Assembly (NCBI RefSeq): GCF_028867935.1
Contig: NZ_JAPQNS010000002.1
Coordinates: 1-64,000, forward strand
Origin: Flavobacterium sp. SUN052
GTDB taxonomy: Bacteria; Bacteroidota; Bacteroidia; Flavobacteriales; Flavobacteriaceae
Length of the DNA stretch: 64,000 bases
Direction of reading: 5' to 3'
Under the pieces are notes generated by a model, which made no database searches, was not told the origin of the DNA, and saw only the letters and a list, made by a program, of their open reading frames with translations. This document shows positions 16,309 through 26,103 of the stretch, in pieces (the stretch's first letter is position 1; each line of letters starts with the position of its first letter). Position numbers and translations under genes: made by a program.

Positions 16309-18777
16309 ATGAAGCTACTTTTACTTTTCTTGCTGGCTTTAATCGGCCTGCCTGCTCACGCTCAATCTTCTGTACGCACTGCACAAGGTGCTGACTCTGC
16401 CGATGGTACAACCAAATCGGATAGCAGCAACATCAGCGGTATTGTCATTGACTCCATCAGCCGAAAACCGGTTGAGTTCGCCACAGTGGCCCTGCTTGGC
16501 CCCACCGACAATAAACCCATTGCCGGTGATCTCACTGATGCAACAGGACGATACTCGTTCAACAACGTGGCACCGGGTCAGTATCGATTGCGCATCACAT
16601 TTATCGGTTATGAAGACCGTACGTCTGAAGCGGTGCAGATCAATCAAACCGAAACCGAGTTGAACTTGCCTCCTTTGCTGTTGCGAACCGTGAGTCAGAC
16701 GCTAAACGAAGTGACGATAACCGGCCAGCGCGACCTCATCGAAGATAAAGAAGACCGCGTGGTGTATAATGCAGGCAACGATCCAACGAACGCCGGTGGT
16801 ACGGCCATCGACGTAATGAAAAAAGTACCCATGCTCACCGTTGATCCTGATGGTACAATTCAGCTCAAAGGCAGTTCGAGCATTAAGGTGCTGATTAACA
16901 ACAAGCCATCGAGCATTATGGCCCGGAGCATCAGCGAAGCTCTGCAAATGATACCGGCCGAAGCTATTAAATCGGTGGAGGTTATCACGGCTCCTTCAGC
17001 CAAATATGATGGGGAAGGAACAGCCGGAATCATCAACATCATTACCAAAAGTAAGTTGCAGGGCGTGGTTGGCGGGGTAACCGGAACCACGGGTAACCGG
17101 ACCCATAACCTCGGCACTAACCTGAACATGAAACAGGGCAAAATGGGCCTGACCGCCTACGGTGGCGGCAACATGAACCTAAATGATGGCGGATCTGGGT
17201 CGGTCCGGCGGAGTTTGCTGGCCAGCCAGTCGGTGAGCGAACTACGGCAGAATAGCACAAACCGGAACGTGAACCGATCGGGCTACGGCTCATTTAACCT
17301 GGACTATGAACTAGACTCGACTAACCAGTTCGGCGTTGACGGCAGCTTTTCGAGTGGGTCGCGGGTGGGGTCGTCGGTTCGGGACACGCGTTACGTGGCG
17401 GTGCAGCCCCGGCAACCGTTTCGGCGCTACAGCGACAACACGGGTGAAAACACGAGCTATGACGTCAATCTGAATTATACCCGGCAGTTTAAACGGCCCG
17501 AGCAGGAGTTTACGTTTCTGACCCAGCTTAACAACAACGATAACGACAGCCGCTATTCACTCAATCAGTTTGTACTGCCCGAAAATGAGTTTATCAACTA
17601 CCGGGAAAAGAACACCAACCGCAACCAAACCTCCGAGTTCACGGTGCAGTCGGACTATAGCCATCCGTTCAAAAAAGGCAAAAAAACGCTCGAAGTGGGG
17701 GTAAAAAGCATCCTGCGTACTGTGGAGAGCGACTATCGGCTCCAGAGCGCTACTGACAGCACCGATTTTCGTGACGATCCCCGCCGGGCTAATCAGTTCG
17801 ACTACCGGCAATGGGTGGTAGCCTCGTACGCATCGTTTCGGCTCATTACTACCAAACGGTGGAGTTACACCCTTGGCGCACGATATGAGTACACCGCCAT
17901 CGACGCCAATTTTGTGTCCAACAACACTACGTTTAACGATCAGTACCAGATCCTGATGCCCAACGTGGCCATGTCGAAGCGGTTCAAAAACAATCAGCGG
18001 GTGCGGCTCAGCTACAACCAGCGAATTCAGCGGCCCAACATCTTTTTTCTGAACCCATACATCAACTCCAACGACCCAAAAAACCTGTCATACGGAAATC
18101 CGTATCTGGACCCAGAGCGAGCTCACTCAATAGAGTTCACGTATAGCGTTTACACGAAAAAAGGCCTTTCAATTAACGCCACCCTATTTGGTCGCATGAC
18201 CAACAACGCCATTGAACGCGTTACGACAGTCGATACGGCCAATATTTCGTACAGCACCTACCAGAATATCGCTAAAAACTCAGCCTACGGATTGAACTTG
18301 TTCGGAGCCGGGCGACCTGTTAAAAACTGGCAGTTGAACGGCAACATCAGCCTGAACTACAGCATTCTGAACAGTGCAGCCCTAAACATTCTAAACCGCA
18401 ACTGGAACTACCGGCTCTCGGCGAATAGCAACGTGATCTTACCTCACGATTATAGCATTCAGTTTCAGGGATCTTATCAGTCGGCCCGTATCCAGCTACA
18501 AGGTCAATCGGGCGGGTTTTACGGTTATGGCGTGGCGGCCCGGAAAGAATTCAAAAAACGCCGGGTTGTGCTGACGCTGAATGCAGAGAATTTTCTATCC
18601 CGTTACAATACCATCTCCAACCAGTTCCGTACGGTTACGTTCATAACGGACGCCAGTTCGTACAATGCGTTTCGGAATGTGCGACTCACTGCAAACTGGC
18701 GTTTCGGAAGTATGAACGCCAAAGCCAACCGCACCAAGAAACGCATCAGCAACGACGACGGGAAAGGTGTAGATTGA
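16309..18777 (+). CDS. TonB-dependent receptor with carboxypeptidase-regulatory-like domain
   Basis: An 822-residue outer-membrane protein. Signal peptide MKLLLLFLLALIGLPAHAQ; a CarboxypepD_reg-like beta-sandwich at about residues 43-125 (GIVIDSISRKPVEFATVALLG and YSFNNVAPGQYRLRITFIGYED); a plug domain (VTITGQRDLIEDKEDRVVYNAG through SVEVITAPSAKYDGEGTAGIINIITK); then a barrel of the outer-membrane beta-barrel family 3 kind. It is shorter than SusC proteins and has no SusD next to it, so the cargo may be a metal chelate or small peptide rather than a glycan. The SDR gene starts 22 bases after it, making co-transcription possible. Confidence 0.9.
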   Translation: MKLLLLFLLALIGLPAHAQSSVRTAQGADSADGTTKSDSSNISGIVIDSISRKPVEFATVALLGPTDNKPIAGDLTDATGRYSFNNVAPGQYRLRITFIGYEDRTSEAVQINQTETELNLPPLLLRTVSQTLNEVTITGQRDLIEDKEDRVVYNAGNDPTNAGGTAIDVMKKVPMLTVDPDGTIQLKGSSSIKVLINNKPSSIMARSISEALQMIPAEAIKSVEVITAPSAKYDGEGTAGIINIITKSKLQGVVGGVTGTTGNRTHNLGTNLNMKQGKMGLTAYGGGNMNLNDGGSGSVRRSLLASQSVSELRQNSTNRNVNRSGYGSFNLDYELDSTNQFGVDGSFSSGSRVGSSVRDTRYVAVQPRQPFRRYSDNTGENTSYDVNLNYTRQFKRPEQEFTFLTQLNNNDNDSRYSLNQFVLPENEFINYREKNTNRNQTSEFTVQSDYSHPFKKGKKTLEVGVKSILRTVESDYRLQSATDSTDFRDDPRRANQFDYRQWVVASYASFRLITTKRWSYTLGARYEYTAIDANFVSNNTTFNDQYQILMPNVAMSKRFKNNQRVRLSYNQRIQRPNIFFLNPYINSNDPKNLSYGNPYLDPERAHSIEFTYSVYTKKGLSINATLFGRMTNNAIERVTTVDTANISYSTYQNIAKNSAYGLNLFGAGRPVKNWQLNGNISLNYSILNSAALNILNRNWNYRLSANSNVILPHDYSIQFQGSYQSARIQLQGQSGGFYGYGVAARKEFKKRRVVLTLNAENFLSRYNTISNQFRTVTFITDASSYNAFRNVRLTANWRFGSMNAKANRTKKRISNDDGKGVD

Positions 18778-18799
18778 GTGTACATTAGCCCAAAAACTC

Positions 18800-19588
18800 A
18801 TGAATCAAAAAGTGGCCTGGATTACCGGAGCGTCCTCCGGCATTGGCGAAGCGCTGGCACTCGAACTCGCCCGCCGGGGTGCCAGGCTGGTGCTGTCAGC
18901 CCGACGCCAGGACGAACTCCAGCGCGTTGCCGACGCAACCAACTTACCGCCAGCCAACGTATTGGTGTTGCCAATGGACCTAACCGACGAAGCCAGTTTA
19001 CCCACCCATGTGCAGACCGTGCTCGACCATTTCGGCCAGATCGACTATGTATTTCAGAATGCCGGGATTACCCAGCGAAGTACTGTCGAGGCAACTAAAC
19101 TTGACGTTTACCGCCAGCTAATGGAGATCAACTTTTTTGGTGCGGTTGCCCTCACCAAAGCGGTATTGCCTTACTTGCTGCACCAACGAAGCGGGCACTT
19201 TGTAGTGACGAGCAGCGTAGCCGGAAAAATAGGAACTAAACAGCGGTCGGGTTATTGTGCCAGCAAACACGCGTTGCACGGTTTTTTTGATGCGCTTCGG
19301 GCTGAAACATTCGAAGCAGGTTTACGGGTTACTATAGTTTGCCCCGGCTACATCCGAACTCCTATTTCGCTCCATGCCCTAGATGGGAAAGGCCAAAAAC
19401 ATGCCAAAATGGATCAGAATCAGGAGGTTGGCATGGACCCAGCAAAATGTGCCCATCGAATTTGCAACGCCGTAACCCGTCAGCGCGAAGAGGTTTACGT
19501 GGGCGGAAACGAGATAATGGGTATCTATCTCAAGCGTTTTTTTCCGGGTATTCTTAGCCGGATTTTGCGGTCAAGGCCGGGTGAGTAG
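18800..19588 (+). CDS. SDR-family oxidoreductase
   Basis: A 262-residue classical SDR. The nucleotide motif TGASSGIG is at about residues 9-16, with LSARRQDEL after it suggesting NADPH preference. NAG near 86 and a catalytic Ser in VTSSVAGKIG precede YCASK (YxxxK) near 152. The C-terminal part (CPGYIRTPIS, and a hydrophobic, basic tail) resembles DHRS7-like members. The substrate is unknown. It follows a TonB-dependent receptor gene closely, with no obvious functional link. Confidence 0.9.
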   Translation: MNQKVAWITGASSGIGEALALELARRGARLVLSARRQDELQRVADATNLPPANVLVLPMDLTDEASLPTHVQTVLDHFGQIDYVFQNAGITQRSTVEATKLDVYRQLMEINFFGAVALTKAVLPYLLHQRSGHFVVTSSVAGKIGTKQRSGYCASKHALHGFFDALRAETFEAGLRVTIVCPGYIRTPISLHALDGKGQKHAKMDQNQEVGMDPAKCAHRICNAVTRQREEVYVGGNEIMGIYLKRFFPGILSRILRSRPGE

Positions 19589-19691
19589 AGACAAAATGAA
19601 TATTTTATCTCAAATTACGACCATACTGTTTATCTTGATTGCGTTTTAGGTTATTCTTGCATTTAATCAATTTGCCAAACGAAAGTGACGT

Positions 19692-22600
19692 ATGAGAAAA
19701 AGATTACTACTAAACATTCTGTTGTGTTGGCTAGTAGGCCTGACAGCCTATGCGCAGAGCAGAACGGTGACCGGGGTTATTACCGCCAGTGAGGACGGGG
19801 CCGCGTTGCCAGGGGTCAACGTAATTGTGCGGGGTACAACCAACGGGGCCACTACAAATGCCTCCGGGCGATTCACACTGAATGATGTACCGGCCAATGC
19901 CACACTTCAGATTTCGTTTATAGGGTACGAAAGTTTAGAGGTGCAGGTTGGCAACCGCGCCACTATAAATGTTCAACTCAAGTCTGACGTGAAGCAATTG
20001 GGCGAAGTAGTGGTAACAGCCCTTGGTCTGGAACAAAGCCGCGATGCGTTTGGGTCTGCAGCTTCGAATGTAAAAGGCTCTGCCGTTGCTAAATCAGGTG
20101 AGGCTACCCTCATTAACGGTTTGTCGGGCAAGGCATCGGGCGTAACAATTGTCCGTTCATCGGGTGATCCGGGATCAGGTTCATACATCCAGATTCGTGG
20201 GCAAAGCACCATTTCGGGCAATTTGCAACCGCTGATCGTGCTCGACGGTATCCCAATCAACAATTCTACCCTGGGCAACAGCACCGAGGGTGTAGCTCAA
20301 CAGTCGCGTCTGAACGACATTAACCCCGAAGACATTGCCTCGGTTGAAATTCTAAAAGGGGCAAGTGCTGCTGCCATCTGGGGAACACGGGCCGCCAACG
20401 GTGTAATCGTGATTTCAACTAAAAAGGGGACTGCCGGACAAGGCAAAATCAACGTCAGTTTCAAATCGACACTGTCGATGGACCAGTTGTATAAGAGCCA
20501 GCCGCTGCAAAGCAATTATGGCGGGGGTGTGTTTGGCACCTATCAGTTTGTGCCGCCAGGTGGTTTGTCATGGGGGGATAAAATTGCTGACCGTACGGGT
20601 GGAGCCGACACACAAATCACAGCCCCAAATGCGTCGGGTTATGCCGGGTATTTTCAGGGAGAAGATGGCACGAAACTTTACCGGATTGCCAATGGTACGG
20701 CGGCCAATCCGCATGGTGGTAAGAACTCAAAAGACGTATATGATTACCGCGATCAGTTTTTCAAAACCGGTTATTTTACTGACAACTCCCTCAGTCTGAG
20801 TGGTGGTGACCCTAATGGCAACTTCTACCTCAGCCTTGGCGACCTGAACCAACAGGGTATTATTAAATACAACAGTAACTATCGCCGGACCACTGCCCGC
20901 GTCAACGTAGAGCGCCGGTTCAACCCATTTATCAAGGTTTCGACCACGTTTGGCTACACCAAAACAACGTCGGACCGTGTTCAGCAGGGATCAAACCTCT
21001 CAGGTCTGTACCTGGGTGGTTTGCGGACTCCCGCCGATTTCAACGTATTCCCCGAAGTGGGAACGTACTACGCACCTAATGGCGAGATTTTCGCCAACCG
21101 GCAACGGGCGTATCGTAACCCGCTAGGGTCAAGCGCTCGCTCAACATACGACAACCCGATCTGGACGCAGAAAAACGTGCGCAGTACCTCGGAGGTGGAT
21201 CGTTACATTGGCAAATTTGAGATGACGCTGACACCAGTGAAATGGCTCGACGTAGTATCACGGGTGGGTATCGACTCGTATACAGACAGCCGTCGCGACT
21301 TCTGGCCAGCCCTTGCTTCGTCAAATCCGGGTGGCTTGCTGGCGCTGAATGGCATCACCGAGACCCAGACCGACATGCAGGTATTCGGTAATGCCCGTCG
21401 GCAGCTTACCAGCGACCTAAACCTGAATGCCATTGTTGGTATAAACTTCAATAACCGCTTATTCAGAAATAACTCTGGGTTTGCCCGCTCGTTTATTCTG
21501 GCCGATAACCCAGCTCCTCTGGATATTACCAATGCTACACCAACCAACAAAGACCCAGGGTATGGTTTCTCGCAGCAGCGCACCGCGGCCGTTTATGCTA
21601 CCGCCAACGTTGGTTACCGCGACTATCTGTTCCTGAACCTGACGGGACGGGCCGAATCGGCATCAAGCTTTGGTAAGCAGACTAAGCGGTCGTTCTTCTA
21701 CCCGGCTGCCGATGTAGCGTTTCAATTTTCGGAAGCTGTTCCAAGCCTGAAAGAAAACCAGATTCTGTCGTTTGGTAAACTGCGCCTGTCATATGGTGAA
21801 GTAGGTGTTCAACCCCCTCCGTATAATACTGTAACGTATTACGGACCTGGCGGTATAAGCGAAAGCTGGGGATCTAGTCTCGATGCTCTAGCCTACGGCA
21901 GCGGTGGTTATCAGGAAAGCTCCGTTTTGGGTAACCCATCTATTCAGCCAGAGCGCAAGCGCGAGGCTGAAGTAGGGCTTGATCTTCGTTTTCTGCGTGA
22001 TCGATTCTCGCTGAGTGGTACTTATTTCCAGAACCGCACACAGGCGGCTATTCTATCCGTAGCAACGGCTCCATCAACGGGCTTTACGAGCCGGACAGGC
22101 AATGCAGCTGAAATCAGCAACAAAGGTATCGAACTCGATTTGGGAGCCAAAATTCTTCAGGGCGATGGGTTGACCTGGGACATCAATGCCAACTGGACAC
22201 GCTACCGGAACCTGGTCAACTCGCTCAGTGGCACAACATCGCTGTTCCTGGCGGGTTTCGCTGGTACATCGTCGCGGGCGGTCGAAGGCTACCCACTGGG
22301 TGTGTTGTGGGGTGGCGATTTCCTGAAAGATGGCAACGGCAAACTGATTCTGAACGACGCTGGCTTCCCACAGGCCTCTCCTCAGGAAAGCGTAATTGGC
22401 AATCCAAACCCCGACTTTAAGATGGGGATCGGCAACACGTTTGCCTACAAAGGCCTATCCCTCTATGTGTTGTGGGATATGCAGGTTGGTGGCCAAATCT
22501 GGGGTGGTACACAAGGGATTTTGGATTACTTTGGTCGTTCGGCCCGGACGGGTAACGAATCAACTGCCACTACCAATTTGAGAGTGTATAATACCGATAA

Positions 22601-23003
22601 CGACCAATATGGCGATGCCAACGGCATTATTGCATCGGGCACAAAATTCCGGGGTAACATTGTCGACTTTGGTGGTGGTCCGGTAGCGCTGACCGAATCG
22701 TGGTACAAAGATCTTGGGGGTGGGTTCGGTCCTGTTGCCAGCCAGTTTATCGAAAAAGCCGATTGGCAGCGTCTACGCGAGGTAACACTGTCGTATTCGC
22801 TTCGGTCGCCAGGGTTCCGGGAAAAAACGCGTTTGTCATCGATCGACTTCTCGCTGACTGGCCGGAATTTGCTCATCATCTCGCCGTTTGTGGGCAACGA
22901 TCCAGAAACGAACCTGACAGGAACGAGCAACGGACGTGGTCTGGATTACTTCAACAACCCAGGCACCCGCTCAGTGCTGTTCACCGTTCGGATCAACTAT
23001 TAA
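19692..23003 (+). CDS. SusC-family TonB-linked outer-membrane transporter (pair 1)
   Basis: An 1103-residue SusC/RagA-type protein. Signal peptide MRKRLLLNILLCWLVGLTAYAQ; CarboxypepD_reg-like domain (VTGVITASEDGAALPGVNVIVRGT through QISFIGYESLEV, about residues 25-100); plug with VVVTALGLEQSRDAFG, VLDGIPINN and SVEILKGASAAAIWGTRAANGVIVISTKKG; then the large 22-strand type barrel to the terminal FTVRINY. It moves oligomers across the outer membrane with its SusD partner, 86 bases downstream. No enzyme on the same strand indicates the substrate. The facing M20 amidohydrolase hints at peptides or acyl amino acids, but only weakly. Confidence 0.94.
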   Translation: MRKRLLLNILLCWLVGLTAYAQSRTVTGVITASEDGAALPGVNVIVRGTTNGATTNASGRFTLNDVPANATLQISFIGYESLEVQVGNRATINVQLKSDVKQLGEVVVTALGLEQSRDAFGSAASNVKGSAVAKSGEATLINGLSGKASGVTIVRSSGDPGSGSYIQIRGQSTISGNLQPLIVLDGIPINNSTLGNSTEGVAQQSRLNDINPEDIASVEILKGASAAAIWGTRAANGVIVISTKKGTAGQGKINVSFKSTLSMDQLYKSQPLQSNYGGGVFGTYQFVPPGGLSWGDKIADRTGGADTQITAPNASGYAGYFQGEDGTKLYRIANGTAANPHGGKNSKDVYDYRDQFFKTGYFTDNSLSLSGGDPNGNFYLSLGDLNQQGIIKYNSNYRRTTARVNVERRFNPFIKVSTTFGYTKTTSDRVQQGSNLSGLYLGGLRTPADFNVFPEVGTYYAPNGEIFANRQRAYRNPLGSSARSTYDNPIWTQKNVRSTSEVDRYIGKFEMTLTPVKWLDVVSRVGIDSYTDSRRDFWPALASSNPGGLLALNGITETQTDMQVFGNARRQLTSDLNLNAIVGINFNNRLFRNNSGFARSFILADNPAPLDITNATPTNKDPGYGFSQQRTAAVYATANVGYRDYLFLNLTGRAESASSFGKQTKRSFFYPAADVAFQFSEAVPSLKENQILSFGKLRLSYGEVGVQPPPYNTVTYYGPGGISESWGSSLDALAYGSGGYQESSVLGNPSIQPERKREAEVGLDLRFLRDRFSLSGTYFQNRTQAAILSVATAPSTGFTSRTGNAAEISNKGIELDLGAKILQGDGLTWDINANWTRYRNLVNSLSGTTSLFLAGFAGTSSRAVEGYPLGVLWGGDFLKDGNGKLILNDAGFPQASPQESVIGNPNPDFKMGIGNTFAYKGLSLYVLWDMQVGGQIWGGTQGILDYFGRSARTGNESTATTNLRVYNTDNDQYGDANGIIASGTKFRGNIVDFGGGPVALTESWYKDLGGGFGPVASQFIEKADWQRLREVTLSYSLRSPGFREKTRLSSIDFSLTGRNLLIISPFVGNDPETNLTGTSNGRGLDYFNNPGTRSVLFTVRINY

Positions 23004-23089
23004 GACATTGGACGATGGCCATTGGATTATAGACTTGTCAGTTTTCCAACGTCCAGCATCCAAAATCTAACATCAAGACCTTATTTACT

Positions 23090-24553
23090 ATGCAATTCTG
23101 GAAAAAAACGCTCTCCATTCTGACTGTCGGCTTTCTGCTGGCATCGTGCGAGAACTATGTCGATAAAATTGACGAAATCGATCCTACTTCGCCCGTCGAT
23201 GCGCCCATTGCCTCCATTTTAACCGCTACTGAGGTAAATTATCAGGGAATAATGGAAGGCGAAATGGCTCGATTAGCCGGCATGTGGTCGGGTTATTTCA
23301 CCGGTTCTGACCGGCAATATGTGGCCCTTTATAATTACAATACCGTATCGGCAGACTTCGACGGTGCCTGGGGAAACATCTTTGCGGGAACTATCAAAAA
23401 TGCCCGTATACTCCGCCAGAAAGGTATTGCCGCTGGAAACCGGAGCGTGCAGGGGGTTGCCAAGATTATAGAAGCCCACACAATGGGCATGACGGCCGCA
23501 CTCTGGGGAGACATTCCGTTTACCCAGGCTTCGAATTTGGCGCAGTTCCCCAACCCGACCTATGATTCACAAACGGCGGTATACGCGGCTGTACAGCAGT
23601 TGCTCACAGACGCCATTGCCGACCTTGGTACGGGAGTAGGTTCGCTCACCGGCGATTATATGTATGGGGGCGGAAGGACATTCTGGGTTTCGGCAGCCAA
23701 CACCTTGAAAGCCAGGTTCTTTCTGCACCAGGGCCAGTATCAGCAGGCTATCAATTTCGCCAACAATGGCATTAAGGACCCAGGTCTGAACCTGTTTGGT
23801 TATCACGATAATGAGTATCAGAAAACGTACAATATCTACTACTCATTTTTAACGTACGACCGGTCTGGTTATATGACCGCCGAGGGGGCATACGCTGTAC
23901 GTCTGCTCGACGCTGGTGATCGTTTGAATCGCAACAACACAAAAACGAACGAAGGAGCACGACTCAACTGGTATTACCAGCAAGGCTTGAACACCTCTTC
24001 GGTTGAACCAAACGTATTGTCGGCTCGTGAGCCAGGTTTCGATTGGGGCGTGGCTTCGGATGGTAGCGAAGATGGTTTCTTCGCTTGTGATGCGCCATTC
24101 CCACTCGTCACGTTTGAAGAAAACCAACTGATTCTGGCCGAGTCGCAGGCCCGGCTTGGCCAAACGGCTAACGCCCTGACTTCGCTGAACCTGCTCCGTT
24201 CGTTTTATAACACTGGTGGGTATATTCCCGAAGGGTGGTTGGGAGCAGGCTTGCTGTATTCTCCTTACGTGCTGGCCGATTTTGCCAGTGGTGGCATTGA
24301 GAACCGGGCTGGTACTGTTTCCGCTGAGCAAGCGTTGTTACGCGAAATTCTGGAAGAGCGCTACATAACGTTCTACGGTCAGTTGGAAGGCTTTAATGAC
24401 ATACGTCGGACAGCCAACGCCTTGCGAATTCCACCCAACACGGGTAGCCAGATTCCACGTCGGTTCTTGTATTCACAGGCTGAAATCAACGCCAACTCAA
24501 GTGCTCCCCGCCCGGCTCCAGATCTGTTTACGCCAACGGCTATTTTTAAGTAG
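23090..24553 (+). CDS. SusD/RagB-like outer-membrane lipoprotein (pair 1)
   Basis: A 487-residue surface lipoprotein with a lipobox at LLASC (Cys about residue 20). The sequence follows the SusD-like_2 pattern rather than the classical starch SusD: an early helical region with ARLAGMWSGYFTGSDRQY, then FDGAWGNIFAGTIKNARIL, and ALWGDIPFTQA. The C-terminal EQALLREILEERYITFYGQLEGFNDIRRT is the typical TPR-like end block. It forms the lid over the SusC barrel. It ends directly at the left arm of the long palindrome that separates it from the amidohydrolase gene. Confidence 0.92.
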   Translation: MQFWKKTLSILTVGFLLASCENYVDKIDEIDPTSPVDAPIASILTATEVNYQGIMEGEMARLAGMWSGYFTGSDRQYVALYNYNTVSADFDGAWGNIFAGTIKNARILRQKGIAAGNRSVQGVAKIIEAHTMGMTAALWGDIPFTQASNLAQFPNPTYDSQTAVYAAVQQLLTDAIADLGTGVGSLTGDYMYGGGRTFWVSAANTLKARFFLHQGQYQQAINFANNGIKDPGLNLFGYHDNEYQKTYNIYYSFLTYDRSGYMTAEGAYAVRLLDAGDRLNRNNTKTNEGARLNWYYQQGLNTSSVEPNVLSAREPGFDWGVASDGSEDGFFACDAPFPLVTFEENQLILAESQARLGQTANALTSLNLLRSFYNTGGYIPEGWLGAGLLYSPYVLADFASGGIENRAGTVSAEQALLREILEERYITFYGQLEGFNDIRRTANALRIPPNTGSQIPRRFLYSQAEINANSSAPRPAPDLFTPTAIFK

Positions 24554-24554
24554 G

Positions 24555-24628
24555 ATCTGAATAGTGTAGAATGAAAATGGGCTGACACAAAATTGTGTCA
24601 GCCCATTTTCATTCTACACTATTCAGAT
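24555..24628. terminator. 74-bp perfect palindrome between convergent genes
   Basis: Two 36-base arms (24555-24590 and 24593-24628) are exact reverse complements with only AA between them. The palindrome fills all but a few bases of the 78-base gap between the susD-like stop (24553) and the amidohydrolase stop (24632). It surely can terminate transcription both ways, but arms this long go far beyond ordinary intrinsic terminators. Confidence 0.85.
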
Positions 24629-24631
24629 TTG

Positions 24632-25963
24632 TTATTTCACTGCTAATGCCTTTTGCTCCATGTAATCTACGGTCAGGTGGCATAGGGATTTCATACCCAA
24701 CACCAGTGAACCTTCATCAATGTAGAAGTCAGGCGTGTGGTGTGGGGCTGCGTCTTCAATTTTTTTGCCTTTAGGCATGCCTCCCAGAAAATAGAAGAAG
24801 CCCGGCACTTTCTGCTGGAAGAACGAAAAGTCTTCAGCGCCGGTCTGAGCGGGCGTAATCAGCACTTTGTCTTTTCCTGCTAAAGCTTCAAGCGTAGGAA
24901 CCATCTGATCCGTCAGTTTGGGATCATTATAAGTAACAGGGTACATAATCTCTACACTCACTTCAGCTTTGGCTCCAGCACTTTCGGCAATGTTGGTAGC
25001 AATTTCGTTGATACGGCGGTGTACCAGTTTCTGGTGATCCGGGCTGAACGTGCGAATGGTACCGATCATATTTACCTCTTCAGGAATAATGTTCTGACGG
25101 ATGCCGCCGTGAATGGCACCCACCGTTACCACCGCCGGATTATCAGTGATCGACACGTTACGACTAACAATTGTTTGCAAACCCATTACCACTTGCGAAG
25201 CCGTAACAATGGGGTCAACACCGGCCCAGGGATTGGCTCCATGGGTTTGCTTGCCCTTAATTTTGATGGCGTACTGATCGACAGCCGCCATGGTAGCGCC
25301 AGGACGATATTTGATCGTACCAATCTCAGTCAGGGAGTTAATATGAAGACCAAAAATTGCGTCGACTTTCGGGTTGTCCAATACGCCCTCTTTTACCATC
25401 AGTTTAGCACCTCCCTCCTCGCCTACTGGCGCACCCTCCTCGGCAGGCTGGAAAATAAATTTCACCGTCCCTTTCAAATCAGCCTTTACGGATGCCAGCG
25501 CTTCGGCCGCGCCCATGAGCATGGCAACGTGGGTATCGTGACCGCAGGCATGCATAACCCCTGTTTTCTGACCGTTGTATTCTGTTGTCACCTGAGATTT
25601 GAACGGAATGTCGACCCGCTCAGACACGGGTAGACCATCCATGTCGGCGCGAAGGGCCACCACCGGGCCGGGTTTGCCACCTTTCAGAATACCAACAACG
25701 CCCGTTTTGGCCACGTTTACCTGAACTTCCATCCCAAGAGACCGCAAATGAGCGGCCACTTTCGCTGATGTCTGGAATTCCCGATTGCCTAATTCCGGGT
25801 TTTGATGAAAATCTCGTCTCCAGGCGACCACTTTTTTCTCAAGACTTTCAGCTTTCTGGTTAATCTGCGCCTTAAGACTAGCGTTGGTCTGAGCATAAGT
25901 TACTTGTTCACTCATGAATCCTACCAGAGCAGCTGCAAGTACAATTTTGTGAGTATTTACCAT
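24632..25963 (-). CDS. Exported M20-family amidohydrolase
   Basis: About 443 residues from the ATG at 25963 (frame open to 26002), which places the signal peptide MVNTHKIVLAAALVGFMSEQVTYAQ at the N-terminus. Metallopeptidase M20D features are WRRDFHQNPELGNREFQTS, the metal site HACGHDTHVAMLMGAAEAL, FQPAEEG, and the late HHTPDFYIDE. Family members hydrolyse N-acyl amino acids, hippurate-like amides or IAA conjugates with two metal ions. Export makes a periplasmic scavenging role likely. The gene is single and convergent with SusCD pair 1. Confidence 0.93.
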   Translation of the reverse strand: MVNTHKIVLAAALVGFMSEQVTYAQTNASLKAQINQKAESLEKKVVAWRRDFHQNPELGNREFQTSAKVAAHLRSLGMEVQVNVAKTGVVGILKGGKPGPVVALRADMDGLPVSERVDIPFKSQVTTEYNGQKTGVMHACGHDTHVAMLMGAAEALASVKADLKGTVKFIFQPAEEGAPVGEEGGAKLMVKEGVLDNPKVDAIFGLHINSLTEIGTIKYRPGATMAAVDQYAIKIKGKQTHGANPWAGVDPIVTASQVVMGLQTIVSRNVSITDNPAVVTVGAIHGGIRQNIIPEEVNMIGTIRTFSPDHQKLVHRRINEIATNIAESAGAKAEVSVEIMYPVTYNDPKLTDQMVPTLEALAGKDKVLITPAQTGAEDFSFFQQKVPGFFYFLGGMPKGKKIEDAAPHHTPDFYIDEGSLVLGMKSLCHLTVDYMEQKALAVK

Positions 25964-26030
25964 AAAAATGGGATTAAAATATAGGTTGTAAATAAGTTGC
26001 AAGATACAGGATTACCCAAATTATTTTTCG

Positions 26031-26057
26031 TTGTATCCCATTTACAGATTACTTTTG
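26031..26057 (+). promoter_or_regulatory. Probable promoter of SusCD pair 2
   Basis: TACTTTTG at 26050-26057 is an exact match to the Bacteroidota -7 box TAnnTTTG, and TTG lies 16 bases upstream at 26031-26033. The gap is AT-rich, and the implied leader before the ATG at 26104 is about 40 bases. Spacing to the upstream element is a little short. Confidence 0.42.
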
Positions 26058-26103
26058 TTTTTCATTTACTCAATACTCCAAACAATTTTATCAACTCACT
26101 ATT

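Noticed and set aside
23004..23089. Partly symmetrical TTGGAC/GTCCAA-like words in the SusC-SusD gap of pair 1
   Set aside because: The match between the two halves is too imperfect to call an inverted repeat; it may be a decayed dispersed repeat.
24555..24628. Long palindrome considered as paired ends of an insertion sequence
   Set aside because: Only two bases separate the arms and no transposase or target duplication is visible, so nothing is carried between them.
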